Positions 38,159 to 47,417 of a stretch of 64,000 nt of DNA are shown piece by piece. Below the pieces are notes generated by a model. The model was not told the DNA's origin. It made no database searches and worked only from the letters and a program-made list of their open reading frames with translations. Source of the stretch: Terriglobia bacterium (lineage in GTDB: Bacteria; Acidobacteriota; Terriglobia; JAJPHL01); assembly GCA_021325275.1 (NCBI GenBank), contig JAJPHL010000009.1:1-64000 (forward strand). The letters run 5' to 3'. The position numbers were made by a program, and so were the translations under genes. Position 1 is the first letter of the stretch, and each line of letters begins with the position of its first letter.

Positions 38159-41100
38159 GTGCTTCTCAAAAGAGTGTTCATTGGAGTTTTAGCTGCTGTG
38201 TCGGCGGTCGCGGCGCTGGCCGCTGCGCAAGACGTCGACGCAAAAATTCTGGCGCCACTGCGCTGGCGCATGATCGGGCCGTTCCGCGCGGGGCGCGTGA
38301 CGTCGGTGGCCGGGGTCAGCGGTCAACCGAATCTCTACTATTTCGGGACGCCCGGCGGCGGCGTGTGGAAAACCATCGACGGCGGACACACATGGCGGCC
38401 GATTTTCGATGGCCAACCGGTGGCCGGCATCGGCGCGATTGCCGTGGCGCCCTCGAGCCCCAATATTATTTATGTCGGCACGGGACATACCGCGTCCGGC
38501 GACGGCGTGTATAAATCGCCCGACGGCGGCGCGACCTGGTCGCACGCGGGACTCGAGAAAACGCAATTCATCCAGGCGATCATCGTCGATCCGAAGAATC
38601 CGAACGTCGCCGTGGCCGGCGCGAACTCGCTCGGCCAGCAAATTTTGTGGCGGCCGCTGCCGAAGAACGCGTACTCGCTCGATCGCGGCATATTCAAAAC
38701 CACCGATGGTGGCAAAACGTGGAAGCAAACCTTGATGGTCGCCGATTCCACCGGCGTGGTCGACATGTGCGCCGACCCCAACGATTCGCGCAGACTCTAC
38801 GCCGTGATGTTTCACCCGGCGACAGGTCACGGCGATGCGGCGGTCGACGCCACGTCCGACATTTTTTTCTCGGCGGATGAAGGATCCACGTGGAAGCCGC
38901 TCGTCACGCAAGGATTGCCCGGCACGAAGACCGACGGACGCGGCCGTCTGGGCATCGCCGTGGCGCCGGGACATCGCGGCCGTTTGCTCTACGCGATTTT
39001 GAGCCAGGGATTTTTTCGTTCCGACGACGGCGGCGCGACTTGGAGCAAGGCGTCGAAGGATCCTCGCGTGATCGGCAGCGAGTATTTCAGCCGTGTCTTC
39101 GTCGATCCACTGAACGCCGACGTGCTGTACGTTTCACAAACGTCGTTTTATCGTTCCACGGACGGCGGAAAAACGTTCGAGGCGTTTGTGGGCGCGCCGA
39201 GCGGCGACGATTTTCACGTGCTGTGGATCGATCCGCATAATTCCGAGCGGATGTTGCTGGGTGTCGACCAGGGCGCCATCGTCACGGTGAACGGCGGAAA
39301 AACCTGGGGATCGTGGTACAACCAGCCGACCGGCGAGTTCTATCACGTCTCGACGGATTACGGATTTCCCTACAACGTTTACGGAGCACAGCAGGATTCG
39401 GGCACCGCGATGGTGGCGAGCCGCAGCGACTACGGCGAAATTACCGATCGCGAGTTCATGTCGATCGGCGGATTCGAGTATTGCTTCATCGCGCCCGATC
39501 CGCTGCGAGCGAACCTTATTTATTCCGGCGGCTGGTACAACACGGTGGTGCGATTCGACAAAACCAACGGCCAAGTCGCCACGATTTTCGAGCCGGGCGA
39601 CCGCTATCGCGCCACGAATATGTCGCCGCTCGAATTCTCACCGCACGATCCGCACGCGTTGCTTCTCGGCACGCAGTTTGTGATGCGTACCACCGACGGC
39701 GGACGCCGCTGGGAAGAACTGAGCCCCGATCTCACCGGATTCGTAGAGGGCGATCGCAACGCTAAGCGCGATCCCGATGCGCCGCCGCCTCCCGCCATCA
39801 GCGCGATGGCGCTATCGCCCGCGGACGCCAACGTGATTTGGGCGGGCACGTCGAATCAAGTGGTCCAGGTGACGCGCGACGGCGGAAAGTCGTGGAGTAA
39901 AGTCTCGCCGCCGGGACTCGCCGATCCGCAGCGGATTCTGGCGATTGAAGCGTCGCGCTTCGACGCGGGGACCGCATACGTGGTCGCCGGATCGCTGCGT
40001 GGCGCGATCGCGCCGTACATCGCACGCACGCGCGATTTCGGACACACGTGGCAAACGATGATCGCGGGCATTCCCGCTGATGAGATGCCTGAAGTGGTGC
40101 GCGAAGATCGCGTTCACAAAAACTTGCTCTACGCCGGAACCACGCGGCGCGTCTACGTATCGTTCACCGGCGGCGATCGCTGGCAGCCGCTGCAAATGAA
40201 CATGCCCGTGGTGAGCATCACCGATCTCGCGGTACACGGCAACGACTTGGTGGCGTCGACGTACGGCCGCGCGCTGTGGGTCCTCGACGATCTCGCGCCG
40301 ATTCGCGATTTGGCCGCCGGAGCCTCGGCCAAGTTGACGAGTGCATACTTGCTCCCGCCCGCAACGACAACGCGTGTCCGCTGGGACAGTTTTCAAGACA
40401 CGCCGTATCCTCCGGAAACGCCGGCCGGAAAAAACCCACCTGACGGCGCGATCATCGATTACTTCTTGCCGAGCGCGCAAGCGAACGACGTGATCATCAC
40501 CATCACCGATGAGCGCGGCCGCACCGTCCGCCGCTACTCGAGCTCCGACAAAGCGCCGAACTTGCCGCTGCCGAACGTTCCGAGCTACTGGTTTGGTCCG
40601 CCGAACACTCCGGGCCGCGACGCCGGACTACATCGCTTCGTTTGGGACTTGCGTTATCCGCCGCCGCGCGTGTTGCCGTATAGCTATTACGGCAATTTAC
40701 TGGAGTACACCGAGTACACCTACGCCGATCACGCGATTCCCGGCGACACGCCGCCCGAACAGCCGCTCGGCGCGCTGGTGGTGCCAGGAAATTATTTCGT
40801 GGAGCTGTCGGCCGGAGGGCAAACCTTACGCCAGCCGCTCACCGTGATTCCCGATCCTCGCTTGAGCGCCTCCGCCGCCGACTTGCAGGCCCAACTCGAC
40901 CTAATGCAGCAAATCGCGCGCGGCCTGGACGCGACCTTTGGCGCGTTTCATCAAACATTGCCGCTGCGTGAGGCGTTGGAGGAGCGCAAGAAGGCGAATG
41001 TGCCCCCGGACGTGAAGGACATGATCGATGCACTCGAGAAAAAGCTCGACGCCGCGTCGAAAGGCACGAAGACGGCGCCCGGCTTGGGCCCGGTGAATCG

Positions 41101-41320
41101 CGATTTGGCGCGCATGGCGCTGAATGCGCAAAGTGCCGACGTGCGCCCCGCCGACACCGTCCGCACCGTCGTTGAGGATCGCTGCAAAACGCTCGACGTC
41201 GATTTGTCGCTTTGGCGCGACCTGAACGCGCGCGACATTCCCGCGCTGAACGTCAAGCTGCAAGCGGCGAACCTCTCGCCGCTGCCAGTGGTGCAGGTCA
41301 GCGCATCGTCCTGTAAATAA
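38159..41320 (+). CDS. Secreted BNR/sortilin-like beta-propeller protein
   Basis: 1053 residues from GTG 38159 with a signal peptide (1-24, ends ALAAAQD). Many BNR/Asp-box motifs are visible: TIDGGHTW, SPDGGATW, TTDGGKTW, SADEGSTW, SDDGGATW, STDGGKTF, TTDGGRRW. They build one or two large propellers as in the VPS10/sortilin-like and photosystem-assembly-like families. Residues from about 740 on form beta domains and a helical tail (LQAQLDLMQQIARGL). Genomes label such proteins glycosyl hydrolase, but I see no catalytic residues to support that. It ends 4 nt before cydA, which may be only accidental spacing. Confidence 0.8.
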   Translation: MLLKRVFIGVLAAVSAVAALAAAQDVDAKILAPLRWRMIGPFRAGRVTSVAGVSGQPNLYYFGTPGGGVWKTIDGGHTWRPIFDGQPVAGIGAIAVAPSSPNIIYVGTGHTASGDGVYKSPDGGATWSHAGLEKTQFIQAIIVDPKNPNVAVAGANSLGQQILWRPLPKNAYSLDRGIFKTTDGGKTWKQTLMVADSTGVVDMCADPNDSRRLYAVMFHPATGHGDAAVDATSDIFFSADEGSTWKPLVTQGLPGTKTDGRGRLGIAVAPGHRGRLLYAILSQGFFRSDDGGATWSKASKDPRVIGSEYFSRVFVDPLNADVLYVSQTSFYRSTDGGKTFEAFVGAPSGDDFHVLWIDPHNSERMLLGVDQGAIVTVNGGKTWGSWYNQPTGEFYHVSTDYGFPYNVYGAQQDSGTAMVASRSDYGEITDREFMSIGGFEYCFIAPDPLRANLIYSGGWYNTVVRFDKTNGQVATIFEPGDRYRATNMSPLEFSPHDPHALLLGTQFVMRTTDGGRRWEELSPDLTGFVEGDRNAKRDPDAPPPPAISAMALSPADANVIWAGTSNQVVQVTRDGGKSWSKVSPPGLADPQRILAIEASRFDAGTAYVVAGSLRGAIAPYIARTRDFGHTWQTMIAGIPADEMPEVVREDRVHKNLLYAGTTRRVYVSFTGGDRWQPLQMNMPVVSITDLAVHGNDLVASTYGRALWVLDDLAPIRDLAAGASAKLTSAYLLPPATTTRVRWDSFQDTPYPPETPAGKNPPDGAIIDYFLPSAQANDVIITITDERGRTVRRYSSSDKAPNLPLPNVPSYWFGPPNTPGRDAGLHRFVWDLRYPPPRVLPYSYYGNLLEYTEYTYADHAIPGDTPPEQPLGALVVPGNYFVELSAGGQTLRQPLTVIPDPRLSASAADLQAQLDLMQQIARGLDATFGAFHQTLPLREALEERKKANVPPDVKDMIDALEKKLDAASKGTKTAPGLGPVNRDLARMALNAQSADVRPADTVRTVVEDRCKTLDVDLSLWRDLNARDIPALNVKLQAANLSPLPVVQVSASSCK

Positions 41321-41324
41321 CAAC

Positions 41325-42653
41325 ATGGATTCCGCGCTCTTCGTTCACCGCCTGCACTTCGCGTTTACAATCACGTTTCACTATCTCTTTCCGCAGCTCA
41401 CCATGGGACTCTCGCTGCTGATCGTGATCTTAAAGACCATGGCGATCCGCACCGGCGACCCGCACTACGACGACGCGGCGCGCTTTTGGACGCGCATCTT
41501 CGGAATCAATTTCGCCATGGGCGTGGTCACCGGCATCCCCATGGAATTTCAGTTCGGCACGAACTGGGCGATTTTTTCGCGCTCCGCCGGCGGCGTGATC
41601 GGCCAGACGCTGGCGATGGAAGGCGTCTTCTCGTTTTTTCTGGAGTCCACGTTTCTCGGATTGCTGGTGTACGGCGAAAAACGGATGAGCCGCGCGATGC
41701 ATTGGTTCGCGGCCTTCGCTGTCTTCGCGGGATCGTGGCTGAGCGGCTATTTCATCATCGTCACCGATGCCTGGATGCAGCACCCGGTGGGTTATACGCT
41801 GGCGGACGGCCGATTCCAGATCGCTAGTTTCGCGGAAATGCTCTTGAATCCGTGGGCGGCGTGGCAATACGCGCATAACATGACGGCGTCGGTAGTCACG
41901 GCCAGCTTCGTTGTGGCTTCCATAGGATCGTTCTATTTGCTGATGGGCGCGTACCGCCGCTTCGGCGAAACGTTCGTACGCCTGGGCGTGATTTGCGGAT
42001 GCGCCGCGTCGATCATCATGATTTTTCCCACCGGCGACGGTCAGGGGAAAATGATCGCCCTTCATCAGCCGGTCACGCTTTCCGCGATGGAAGGATTGTT
42101 CGACACCGCGCAAGGCGCGCCGCTGGCTCTCATCGGGCAGCCTGACGTTGAAAAGCTGCGCCTCGATAATCCCGTTGTCGTGCCGAACATGCTCAGCTTT
42201 CTCACGTATCAACGCTGGCACGCCGAGGTGAAAGGCCTGCGCGAATACCCGCGCGATCGCTGGCCCGACAATATTCCGCTGCTCTACTTCAGCTATCACA
42301 TCATGGTGGGTCTCGGCACCATCTTCGTCGCGGCGATGGGCGCGTCCGCGCTGATGCTGTGGCGCGGCGTGCTGTTCACGCGCCGCTACATGCTGTGGAT
42401 GCTGATGCTGTTGCTGCCGTTTCCCTACATCGCCACCACCGCTGGATGGATCACCGCGGAAGTGGGCCGCCAGCCGTGGCTCGTCTATGGATTGATGCGC
42501 ACCGCCGCCGGGGCTTCGCCGCAAGTGTCGGCGGGAAACGCGTGGTTCACGCTGCTCGGATTCATGGGTCTGTACATGGTGTTGGGACTTTTGTTTTTGT
42601 TCCTCGTGCAGCGTGAGATCGAGCACGGGCCATCCGCTTCGGGGGCGCACTGA
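41325..42653 (+). CDS. cydA: Cytochrome bd-type quinol oxidase subunit I
   Basis: 442 residues, about nine helices. The N-terminal RLHFAFTITFHYLFPQLTMG carries the high-spin heme His, and the second His and the Met ligand lie in WQYAHNMTASVV and further on. GWITAEVGRQPW is the conserved block at the C-terminal side. The quinol-binding loop is short, as in the CIO-like (S) subfamily. The enzyme reduces O2 to water at high affinity without pumping protons. Stop and next start overlap as TGATG. Confidence 0.95.
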   Translation: MDSALFVHRLHFAFTITFHYLFPQLTMGLSLLIVILKTMAIRTGDPHYDDAARFWTRIFGINFAMGVVTGIPMEFQFGTNWAIFSRSAGGVIGQTLAMEGVFSFFLESTFLGLLVYGEKRMSRAMHWFAAFAVFAGSWLSGYFIIVTDAWMQHPVGYTLADGRFQIASFAEMLLNPWAAWQYAHNMTASVVTASFVVASIGSFYLLMGAYRRFGETFVRLGVICGCAASIIMIFPTGDGQGKMIALHQPVTLSAMEGLFDTAQGAPLALIGQPDVEKLRLDNPVVVPNMLSFLTYQRWHAEVKGLREYPRDRWPDNIPLLYFSYHIMVGLGTIFVAAMGASALMLWRGVLFTRRYMLWMLMLLLPFPYIATTAGWITAEVGRQPWLVYGLMRTAAGASPQVSAGNAWFTLLGFMGLYMVLGLLFLFLVQREIEHGPSASGAH

Positions 42654-43681
42654 TGCCAACGCTTTGGTTTTGGCTCGTCGCCGCGGCGATTGCGATGTAC
42701 GTGATCTTCGATGGATTCGACATCGGCGTAGGGATTTTACATTTTCTCGCCGCGCGCGACGACGCGGAGCGTGCGCGGCTGCTGCGCGTCATCGGTCCCG
42801 TGTGGGACGGCAATGAAGTATGGCTGCTGGCGGGCGGCGGCACGCTGTACTTTGCGTTCCCCGCACTCTACGCCGCGAGTTTCAGCGGATTCTATCTGCC
42901 CCTGATGATCGTATTGTGGCTGCTGATCCTGCGCGGCATCTCGATTGAATTTCGAAATCACATTGAAAGCCACTTGTGGATTCCTTTCTGGGACGCGATC
43001 TTCTGCGGATCGAGCGCGCTGCTGGCGGTGTTCTTCGGCGCGGCGCTCGGTAACGTGGTGCGCGGCGTGCCGCTCGACGAAAGCGGATTGTTCTTTCTTC
43101 CGTTGTGGGTGAATTTTCTTGCGCCGTCGCCGGGCAATGGACTTGGCGTTACGGGCATTCTCGATTGGTACACGATTTCGGTCGGCGTCGCGGCGCTGGC
43201 GACGCTCGGGATGCACGGCGCGCTCTGGGTGATGCTGAAGACCAACGGAGAATTGCACGACCGTGCAAGAGTTTGGCGAAATCGTTTCTGGATCGCCGCG
43301 GGCGTCTTCACGGTGCTGATTACCTTAGAGAGTTTTTCCGTTCAGCCGCATTTGGCCGGGAGTTTTCGCGCCGCACCGTGGGGATTCTTCTTCCCGGCTC
43401 TGGCCATCACCGGATTCTTCGGTGCGCGATTCACTCGCGGTCTCGCGGCGTTCCTGGCGTCGTGCGTCTACATCGCAGGAATGTTGTGCAGCGCGGCGTT
43501 CGGGTTGTTTCCACTTGTGCTGCCGTCCAACGGCGAGCCGCACACGTCGCTGACGATCCAGAATTCCTCGGCCGCCGCGCATGGACTCTCCGCGGGACTC
43601 GTCTGGTGGATCCCCGGCATGCTGCTGGTGACCGCATATTTTGTTTTCACTTATCGCCGGCTGGCGGGGACCGTCGAGTAA
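42653..43681 (+). CDS. cydB: Cytochrome bd-type quinol oxidase subunit II
   Basis: 342 residues with about eight helices. It starts with MPTLWFWLVAAAIAMYVIFDGFDIGVG, which includes the conserved acidic residues of CydB, and has the GPVWDGNEVWLL motif. CydB pairs with CydA and supports heme insertion and proton access. No small CydX gene or cydCD is visible next to it. Confidence 0.95.
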   Translation: MPTLWFWLVAAAIAMYVIFDGFDIGVGILHFLAARDDAERARLLRVIGPVWDGNEVWLLAGGGTLYFAFPALYAASFSGFYLPLMIVLWLLILRGISIEFRNHIESHLWIPFWDAIFCGSSALLAVFFGAALGNVVRGVPLDESGLFFLPLWVNFLAPSPGNGLGVTGILDWYTISVGVAALATLGMHGALWVMLKTNGELHDRARVWRNRFWIAAGVFTVLITLESFSVQPHLAGSFRAAPWGFFFPALAITGFFGARFTRGLAAFLASCVYIAGMLCSAAFGLFPLVLPSNGEPHTSLTIQNSSAAAHGLSAGLVWWIPGMLLVTAYFVFTYRRLAGTVE

Positions 43682-43702
43682 AGCGCGTTATAATGCGGGC
43701 CC

Positions 43703-44764
43703 ATGAAATTCCGCACTGCGGTCATTCTTCTCGCCACGGTTTTTTGTTTCGCGCAAGCACCCGGCCGCGGAGGCCAAGCCGCGCCCGCTGAGCCCGGGGC
43801 TCCTGCGGCCACTCCCGCGCCGCAAGTCGGCGCAGGCGTCGGCGGTGGTCAACCGGATTTCAACAACGACGCGCTTTCGCGCCGGCTCGACGATCTCACG
43901 TGGTATTTCACCATGGGTGACATCGCCGATATCGACAACGTCGAAATTCCCGGCTTGCCGCCGCGCGTGATTCCCAACCCCACAGGACAAGGCGCGGGCA
44001 ATCCCGTGGTGTTTCATTGCTACACGTTCATTCCGAAAAAACTCGACCGCACCAAGAAGCATCCGCTGATGGTCTTCGTGCACGGCGGCGTCCACAGCAA
44101 CTTTACCCGCGATACGTCGCCGCATTTGATCCGCGAACTGGTTGAATTGGGATACACGATCATCGCGCCCGACTATCGCGGGTCGACGGGATATGGAGGC
44201 GAATTTTGGCGCGATATCGACTACGGCGGACGGGAGAACGATGACGTAATGGCCGCGCGCGACTGGGCCGTGGAGAATTTCGATTTCGTCGACCCCAAGC
44301 GCGTCGGCATCATGGGATGGAGCCACGGCGGCATGATCACGCTGATGACGATTTTCGATCACGCCGAAGGTTTCGCGGTCGCGTACGCCGGCGTGCCGGT
44401 GAGCGATCTCGTGGCGCGCATGGGATACAAGGGTCCCGGTTACCAGCAGCTTTACTCCGCGCCGTATCACTTGGGAAAAACCGCCGAGCAGAACGTGAAT
44501 GAATATCGCAAGCGGTCCCCGGTGTGGAACGCGCAAAAACTGAACACGCCCCTGCTCGTGCACACCAACACCGCCGACGAGGATGTGAACGTTCTCGAAG
44601 TGGAAGAGTTGATCCGCGCCTTCAAGGCGGAAGGCAAGAAATTCGAATACAAGATTTACGACAAAGCGCCTGGTGGGCATCACTTCAATCGTCTCGACAC
44701 GAAACTGGCGCGCGATTCACGCAGGGAAGTGTATGAATTCCTCGGGCGGTATCTAAAACCCTGA
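43703..44764 (+). CDS. Secreted prolyl-oligopeptidase-type alpha/beta hydrolase
   Basis: 353 residues with a signal peptide (1-19) and a Gly/Pro/Ala-rich linker to about 50. The hydrolase fold shows the oxyanion loop VFVHGGVHSNF, the nucleophile elbow IMGWSHGGMI with the catalytic Ser, the acid in NTADEDVNVLE and the His in APGGHHF. This matches peptidase family S9 or related esterases. There is no separate beta-propeller domain, unlike full prolyl oligopeptidases. The 30-bp inverted repeat follows 6 nt after its stop. Confidence 0.85.
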   Translation: MKFRTAVILLATVFCFAQAPGRGGQAAPAEPGAPAATPAPQVGAGVGGGQPDFNNDALSRRLDDLTWYFTMGDIADIDNVEIPGLPPRVIPNPTGQGAGNPVVFHCYTFIPKKLDRTKKHPLMVFVHGGVHSNFTRDTSPHLIRELVELGYTIIAPDYRGSTGYGGEFWRDIDYGGRENDDVMAARDWAVENFDFVDPKRVGIMGWSHGGMITLMTIFDHAEGFAVAYAGVPVSDLVARMGYKGPGYQQLYSAPYHLGKTAEQNVNEYRKRSPVWNAQKLNTPLLVHTNTADEDVNVLEVEELIRAFKAEGKKFEYKIYDKAPGGHHFNRLDTKLARDSRREVYEFLGRYLKP

Positions 44765-44770
44765 CGGTTT

Positions 44771-44849
44771 TTTCAACGCAGAGACGCAGAGGGCGCAGAG
44801 GATGAATCAATCAGGTTTTCTCTGCGCCCTCTGCGTCTCTGCGTTGAAA
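44771..44849. repeat. Perfect 30-bp inverted repeat of CGCAGAG units, terminator-like
   Basis: Bases 44771-44800 and 44820-44849 are perfect reverse complements separated by a 19-nt loop. Each arm is made of ACGCAGAG/GCGCAGAG-type short units. Such sequences are widely dispersed between genes of many bacteria. Placed right after the hydrolase stop and before the glycosyltransferase, it will form a very stable hairpin in RNA and may end transcription. Confidence 0.85.
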
Positions 44850-44876
44850 GAACCCTTAGTGTATTCTTGAGAAGCG

Positions 44877-46121
44877 ATGGCGCAGGCTCTCCTTTGGATT
44901 TTCTGGCTCTCCGCGGGACTGGTGATCTACACCTACGCGATCTATCCGCTGCTACTGGTCGCGATGGCGGGGATTCGTCAAGTCCTCGATGATTTGCGCT
45001 ACGCGGCGGGCCGGCGCGACCGGCGTAAGCCGATGCTCGATATCGCGCGCGCTTTCGACTATCCGCGCGTCAGTTTGGTTTTCGCCGCCTACAACGAAGA
45101 ATCCGTGATCGAAGAGAAGATGGCCAACTGCCGCGCCATCGACTATCCAATCGACCGCCTGGAGATTCTCGTCGGTTGCGACGGATGCAGCGATCGCACG
45201 GCGCAATTGGCGCGCGCGGCTGCCGTTCCTCAAGCAACCGTTTTTGACACGGGCGATTTCGCGCAGCGCAGCGGCAAGCCGGCCGTGCTGAATCGTTTGG
45301 TCGCGCTGGCCACCGGCGATCTGGTGGTTTTTTCCGACGCCAACACCATGCTGCAATCGACAGCGGTCGCGAGGCTGGCGCGACACTTCGCCGATCAGCG
45401 CACCGGATGCGTGTGCGGCGAACTTCGCGTGCTGCCGCGCGAAGGTGGACCGTCGACGGAAGGCGCCTACTGGCGCTACGAACTGTTTCTGAAGTTTTTG
45501 GAGAGCCGCTTGGGAATGCTGCTCGGTGCCAATGGCGGAGTCTTCGCCGCGCGCCGCGACCTATATCAACCGCTGCCGAAGCAAGCGATCATCGACGATT
45601 TCTTGATCGCCATGCGAATTCGGGACGGCGGTTACGACGTGATTTATGATCCCGAGGCCGCCGCATTTGAGGAAGCCGCCGCCGGTGTTCGCGACGAGTT
45701 CAAGCGGCGCATTCGCATCGGCGCGGGAAATTTTCATGCCCTTCGTTTCACCGCGCGATTGCTCAGCCCCCTGGCCGGCGGAATTTGCTTCAGCTACTGG
45801 TCGCATAAAGTTCTTCGTTGGCTTGTGCCGTTCGCGCTGCCGCTGGCGTTTGTGGGCGCCTCGGGTCTCGCCGCGAACGGCCGTTTTTCCGATGTTGAGC
45901 GAGGCTTTTACGGTGCGTGCGCGGTGCTGGGACTCATGATGACGGCGCTTGCGGCCGTCGGCTATCGCATGGAATTGCGCAACGTTCACCGCAGTTTGTT
46001 TAGCGTGCCATACTATTTCTTGTCGATGAATCTGGCGTTGCTGCTTGGTTTTTTCAGATTCGTGACCGGCGAACAGACCACGGTGTGGCAGCGCACCGCG
46101 CGCCCGAAGCAAGACTCCTGA
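44877..46121 (+). CDS. Family 2 glycosyltransferase, membrane-bound
   Basis: 414 residues from ATG 44877. A membrane helix at the N-terminus is followed by a GT-A domain with SLVFAAYNEESVIEEKM, VGCDGCSDRT, the metal-binding FSDANTM and the acidic/ED region LPKQAIIDDFLIAMR; three to four hydrophobic helices close the protein. The family adds sugars to lipid-linked or polymer acceptors at the cytoplasmic face. It is the first of three genes (44877-48047) on the same strand that look like a polysaccharide locus. Confidence 0.88.
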   Translation: MAQALLWIFWLSAGLVIYTYAIYPLLLVAMAGIRQVLDDLRYAAGRRDRRKPMLDIARAFDYPRVSLVFAAYNEESVIEEKMANCRAIDYPIDRLEILVGCDGCSDRTAQLARAAAVPQATVFDTGDFAQRSGKPAVLNRLVALATGDLVVFSDANTMLQSTAVARLARHFADQRTGCVCGELRVLPREGGPSTEGAYWRYELFLKFLESRLGMLLGANGGVFAARRDLYQPLPKQAIIDDFLIAMRIRDGGYDVIYDPEAAAFEEAAAGVRDEFKRRIRIGAGNFHALRFTARLLSPLAGGICFSYWSHKVLRWLVPFALPLAFVGASGLAANGRFSDVERGFYGACAVLGLMMTALAAVGYRMELRNVHRSLFSVPYYFLSMNLALLLGFFRFVTGEQTTVWQRTARPKQDS

Positions 46122-46131
46122 TCGCATCGAC

Positions 46132-47325
46132 ATGACCGGCGAATCCATCATCTATTTCAACAAAGAATGGGGTGAAAACACCACTTCCGCCGATCACGTC
46201 TTCGAACAGCTTTGTCGCCACAACAAAGTGATGTGGGTGAATTCCATCGCCATGCGCAATCCGAATCTCGGATCGGCGCACGATTGGGGACGCATCTACA
46301 AAAAGGTTCGCAAACTTCTCGGCGGATTGCGGCAAATGGGACCGAACGCGTGGCTCTATCAACCGTTTTTCATTCCGCTGCCGTTTTCGAAGCGTGCGCA
46401 AACGCTGAATCGCCGCCTGTTGCGCTGGTCGCTGCGGCGGCAGGCGAGAAAACTCGGCATGAAGAATCCGCAACTATGGACGTTTCTTCCGAGCGCCGTC
46501 TACATGATCGGCGAATTGGATGAATCGGTGGTGGTCTACTACTGTATCGACGCGTGGACGAAGTTCGTGCACCTCGACGGCGGCAGCATCGCGCCGCTGG
46601 AAGATGAGTTGATCCGCAAAGCCGACGTATGCTTCGCCTCGGCGGAAAGCATTCTTGAAAGTCTGAAAGCGCGCAACCCCAACACGTATTTGTCGCGCCA
46701 CGGCGTGGACTTCGAGGTATTCGCGCGCGCCTCCGATCCCGCGACCGTTGTGCCCGACGACATCGCGCGCTTGCCCAAGCCGGTGATCGGTTTTTTCGGC
46801 GGCCTTCGCGAACACATCGACTTTGATTTGCTCGTGGCGATCGCGCGCCGTCATCCCGAATGGTCGCTCGTGTTGTTGGGATTAGTGCAGGTGAACGTTG
46901 ACATGTTGCGCGCCCTGCCCAACGTGCACATTTTGGGATCGCGCAAGTATCAGGAACTTCCGGCGTACTGCAAAGGTTTCGACGCGAGTATTATTCCGTA
47001 CTTGCGCAACGAATTTACCGAGCACGTGAATCCCATCAAGCTGCGGCAATACTTGTGCGCGGGATTGCCGACCATCGCCACCGCGATTCCGGAGACGTTA
47101 GAATACGCGCACGTGGCATCGGTGTGCGAGACGCACGACGAATTTATCGCCGCCATCGAACATGAACTAGCAGCGGATTCGCCGGAGCGTCGTGCGGCGC
47201 GTCGCGAGACCATGCGTAGCGAGTCGTGGGAAGGAAAAGTCGCCGTTGTTTGCGAGCGAGTTATGGCGGCGAAGGAGGAGCGGCAAATCAAAAATCAAAA
47301 ATCAAAAATCAAAAGTGAGAAATAG
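46132..47325 (+). CDS. Family 4-like glycosyltransferase
   Basis: 397 residues, GT-B fold. The C-terminal half has KPVIGFFGGLREHIDFDLL, SLVLLGLVQVNVDMLRALPNVHILG and NPIKLRQYLCAGLPTIAT, the usual donor-sugar site with its Glu. The last 14 or so residues (RQIKNQKSKIKSEK) are encoded by a 7-bp tandem repeat and are not part of the fold; the native end was probably a little earlier. It starts 10 nt after the GT2 gene, so they are cotranscribed. Confidence 0.88.
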   Translation: MTGESIIYFNKEWGENTTSADHVFEQLCRHNKVMWVNSIAMRNPNLGSAHDWGRIYKKVRKLLGGLRQMGPNAWLYQPFFIPLPFSKRAQTLNRRLLRWSLRRQARKLGMKNPQLWTFLPSAVYMIGELDESVVVYYCIDAWTKFVHLDGGSIAPLEDELIRKADVCFASAESILESLKARNPNTYLSRHGVDFEVFARASDPATVVPDDIARLPKPVIGFFGGLREHIDFDLLVAIARRHPEWSLVLLGLVQVNVDMLRALPNVHILGSRKYQELPAYCKGFDASIIPYLRNEFTEHVNPIKLRQYLCAGLPTIATAIPETLEYAHVASVCETHDEFIAAIEHELAADSPERRAARRETMRSESWEGKVAVVCERVMAAKEERQIKNQKSKIKSEK

Positions 47326-47417
47326 CGCGCTGGGGTCTCGCGCGAAGGTTCGGTTGCTCGGGCCTCGTCCGTTCCTCCATTTTTGATTTTTGCCTTTTGA
47401 TTTTTGATTGTTGATTT
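47285..47417. repeat. Inverted pair of 7-bp tandem repeats (AATCAAA / TTTGATT)
   Basis: Four copies of AATCAAA run from 47286 to 47313, and about five TTTTGAT-type copies in the opposite sense run from 47380 to 47416. They can pair over about 30 bp around a 65-nt loop. The left arm lies inside the glycosyltransferase reading frame and lengthens it; the right arm touches the start of the deacetylase gene. It looks like an inserted dispersed element. Confidence 0.7.

Noticed and set aside
38159-41320. Glycosyl hydrolase function for the BNR protein
   Set aside because: Asp-box repeats alone show only a propeller; no catalytic Arg triad, Tyr or acid typical of sialidases could be identified.
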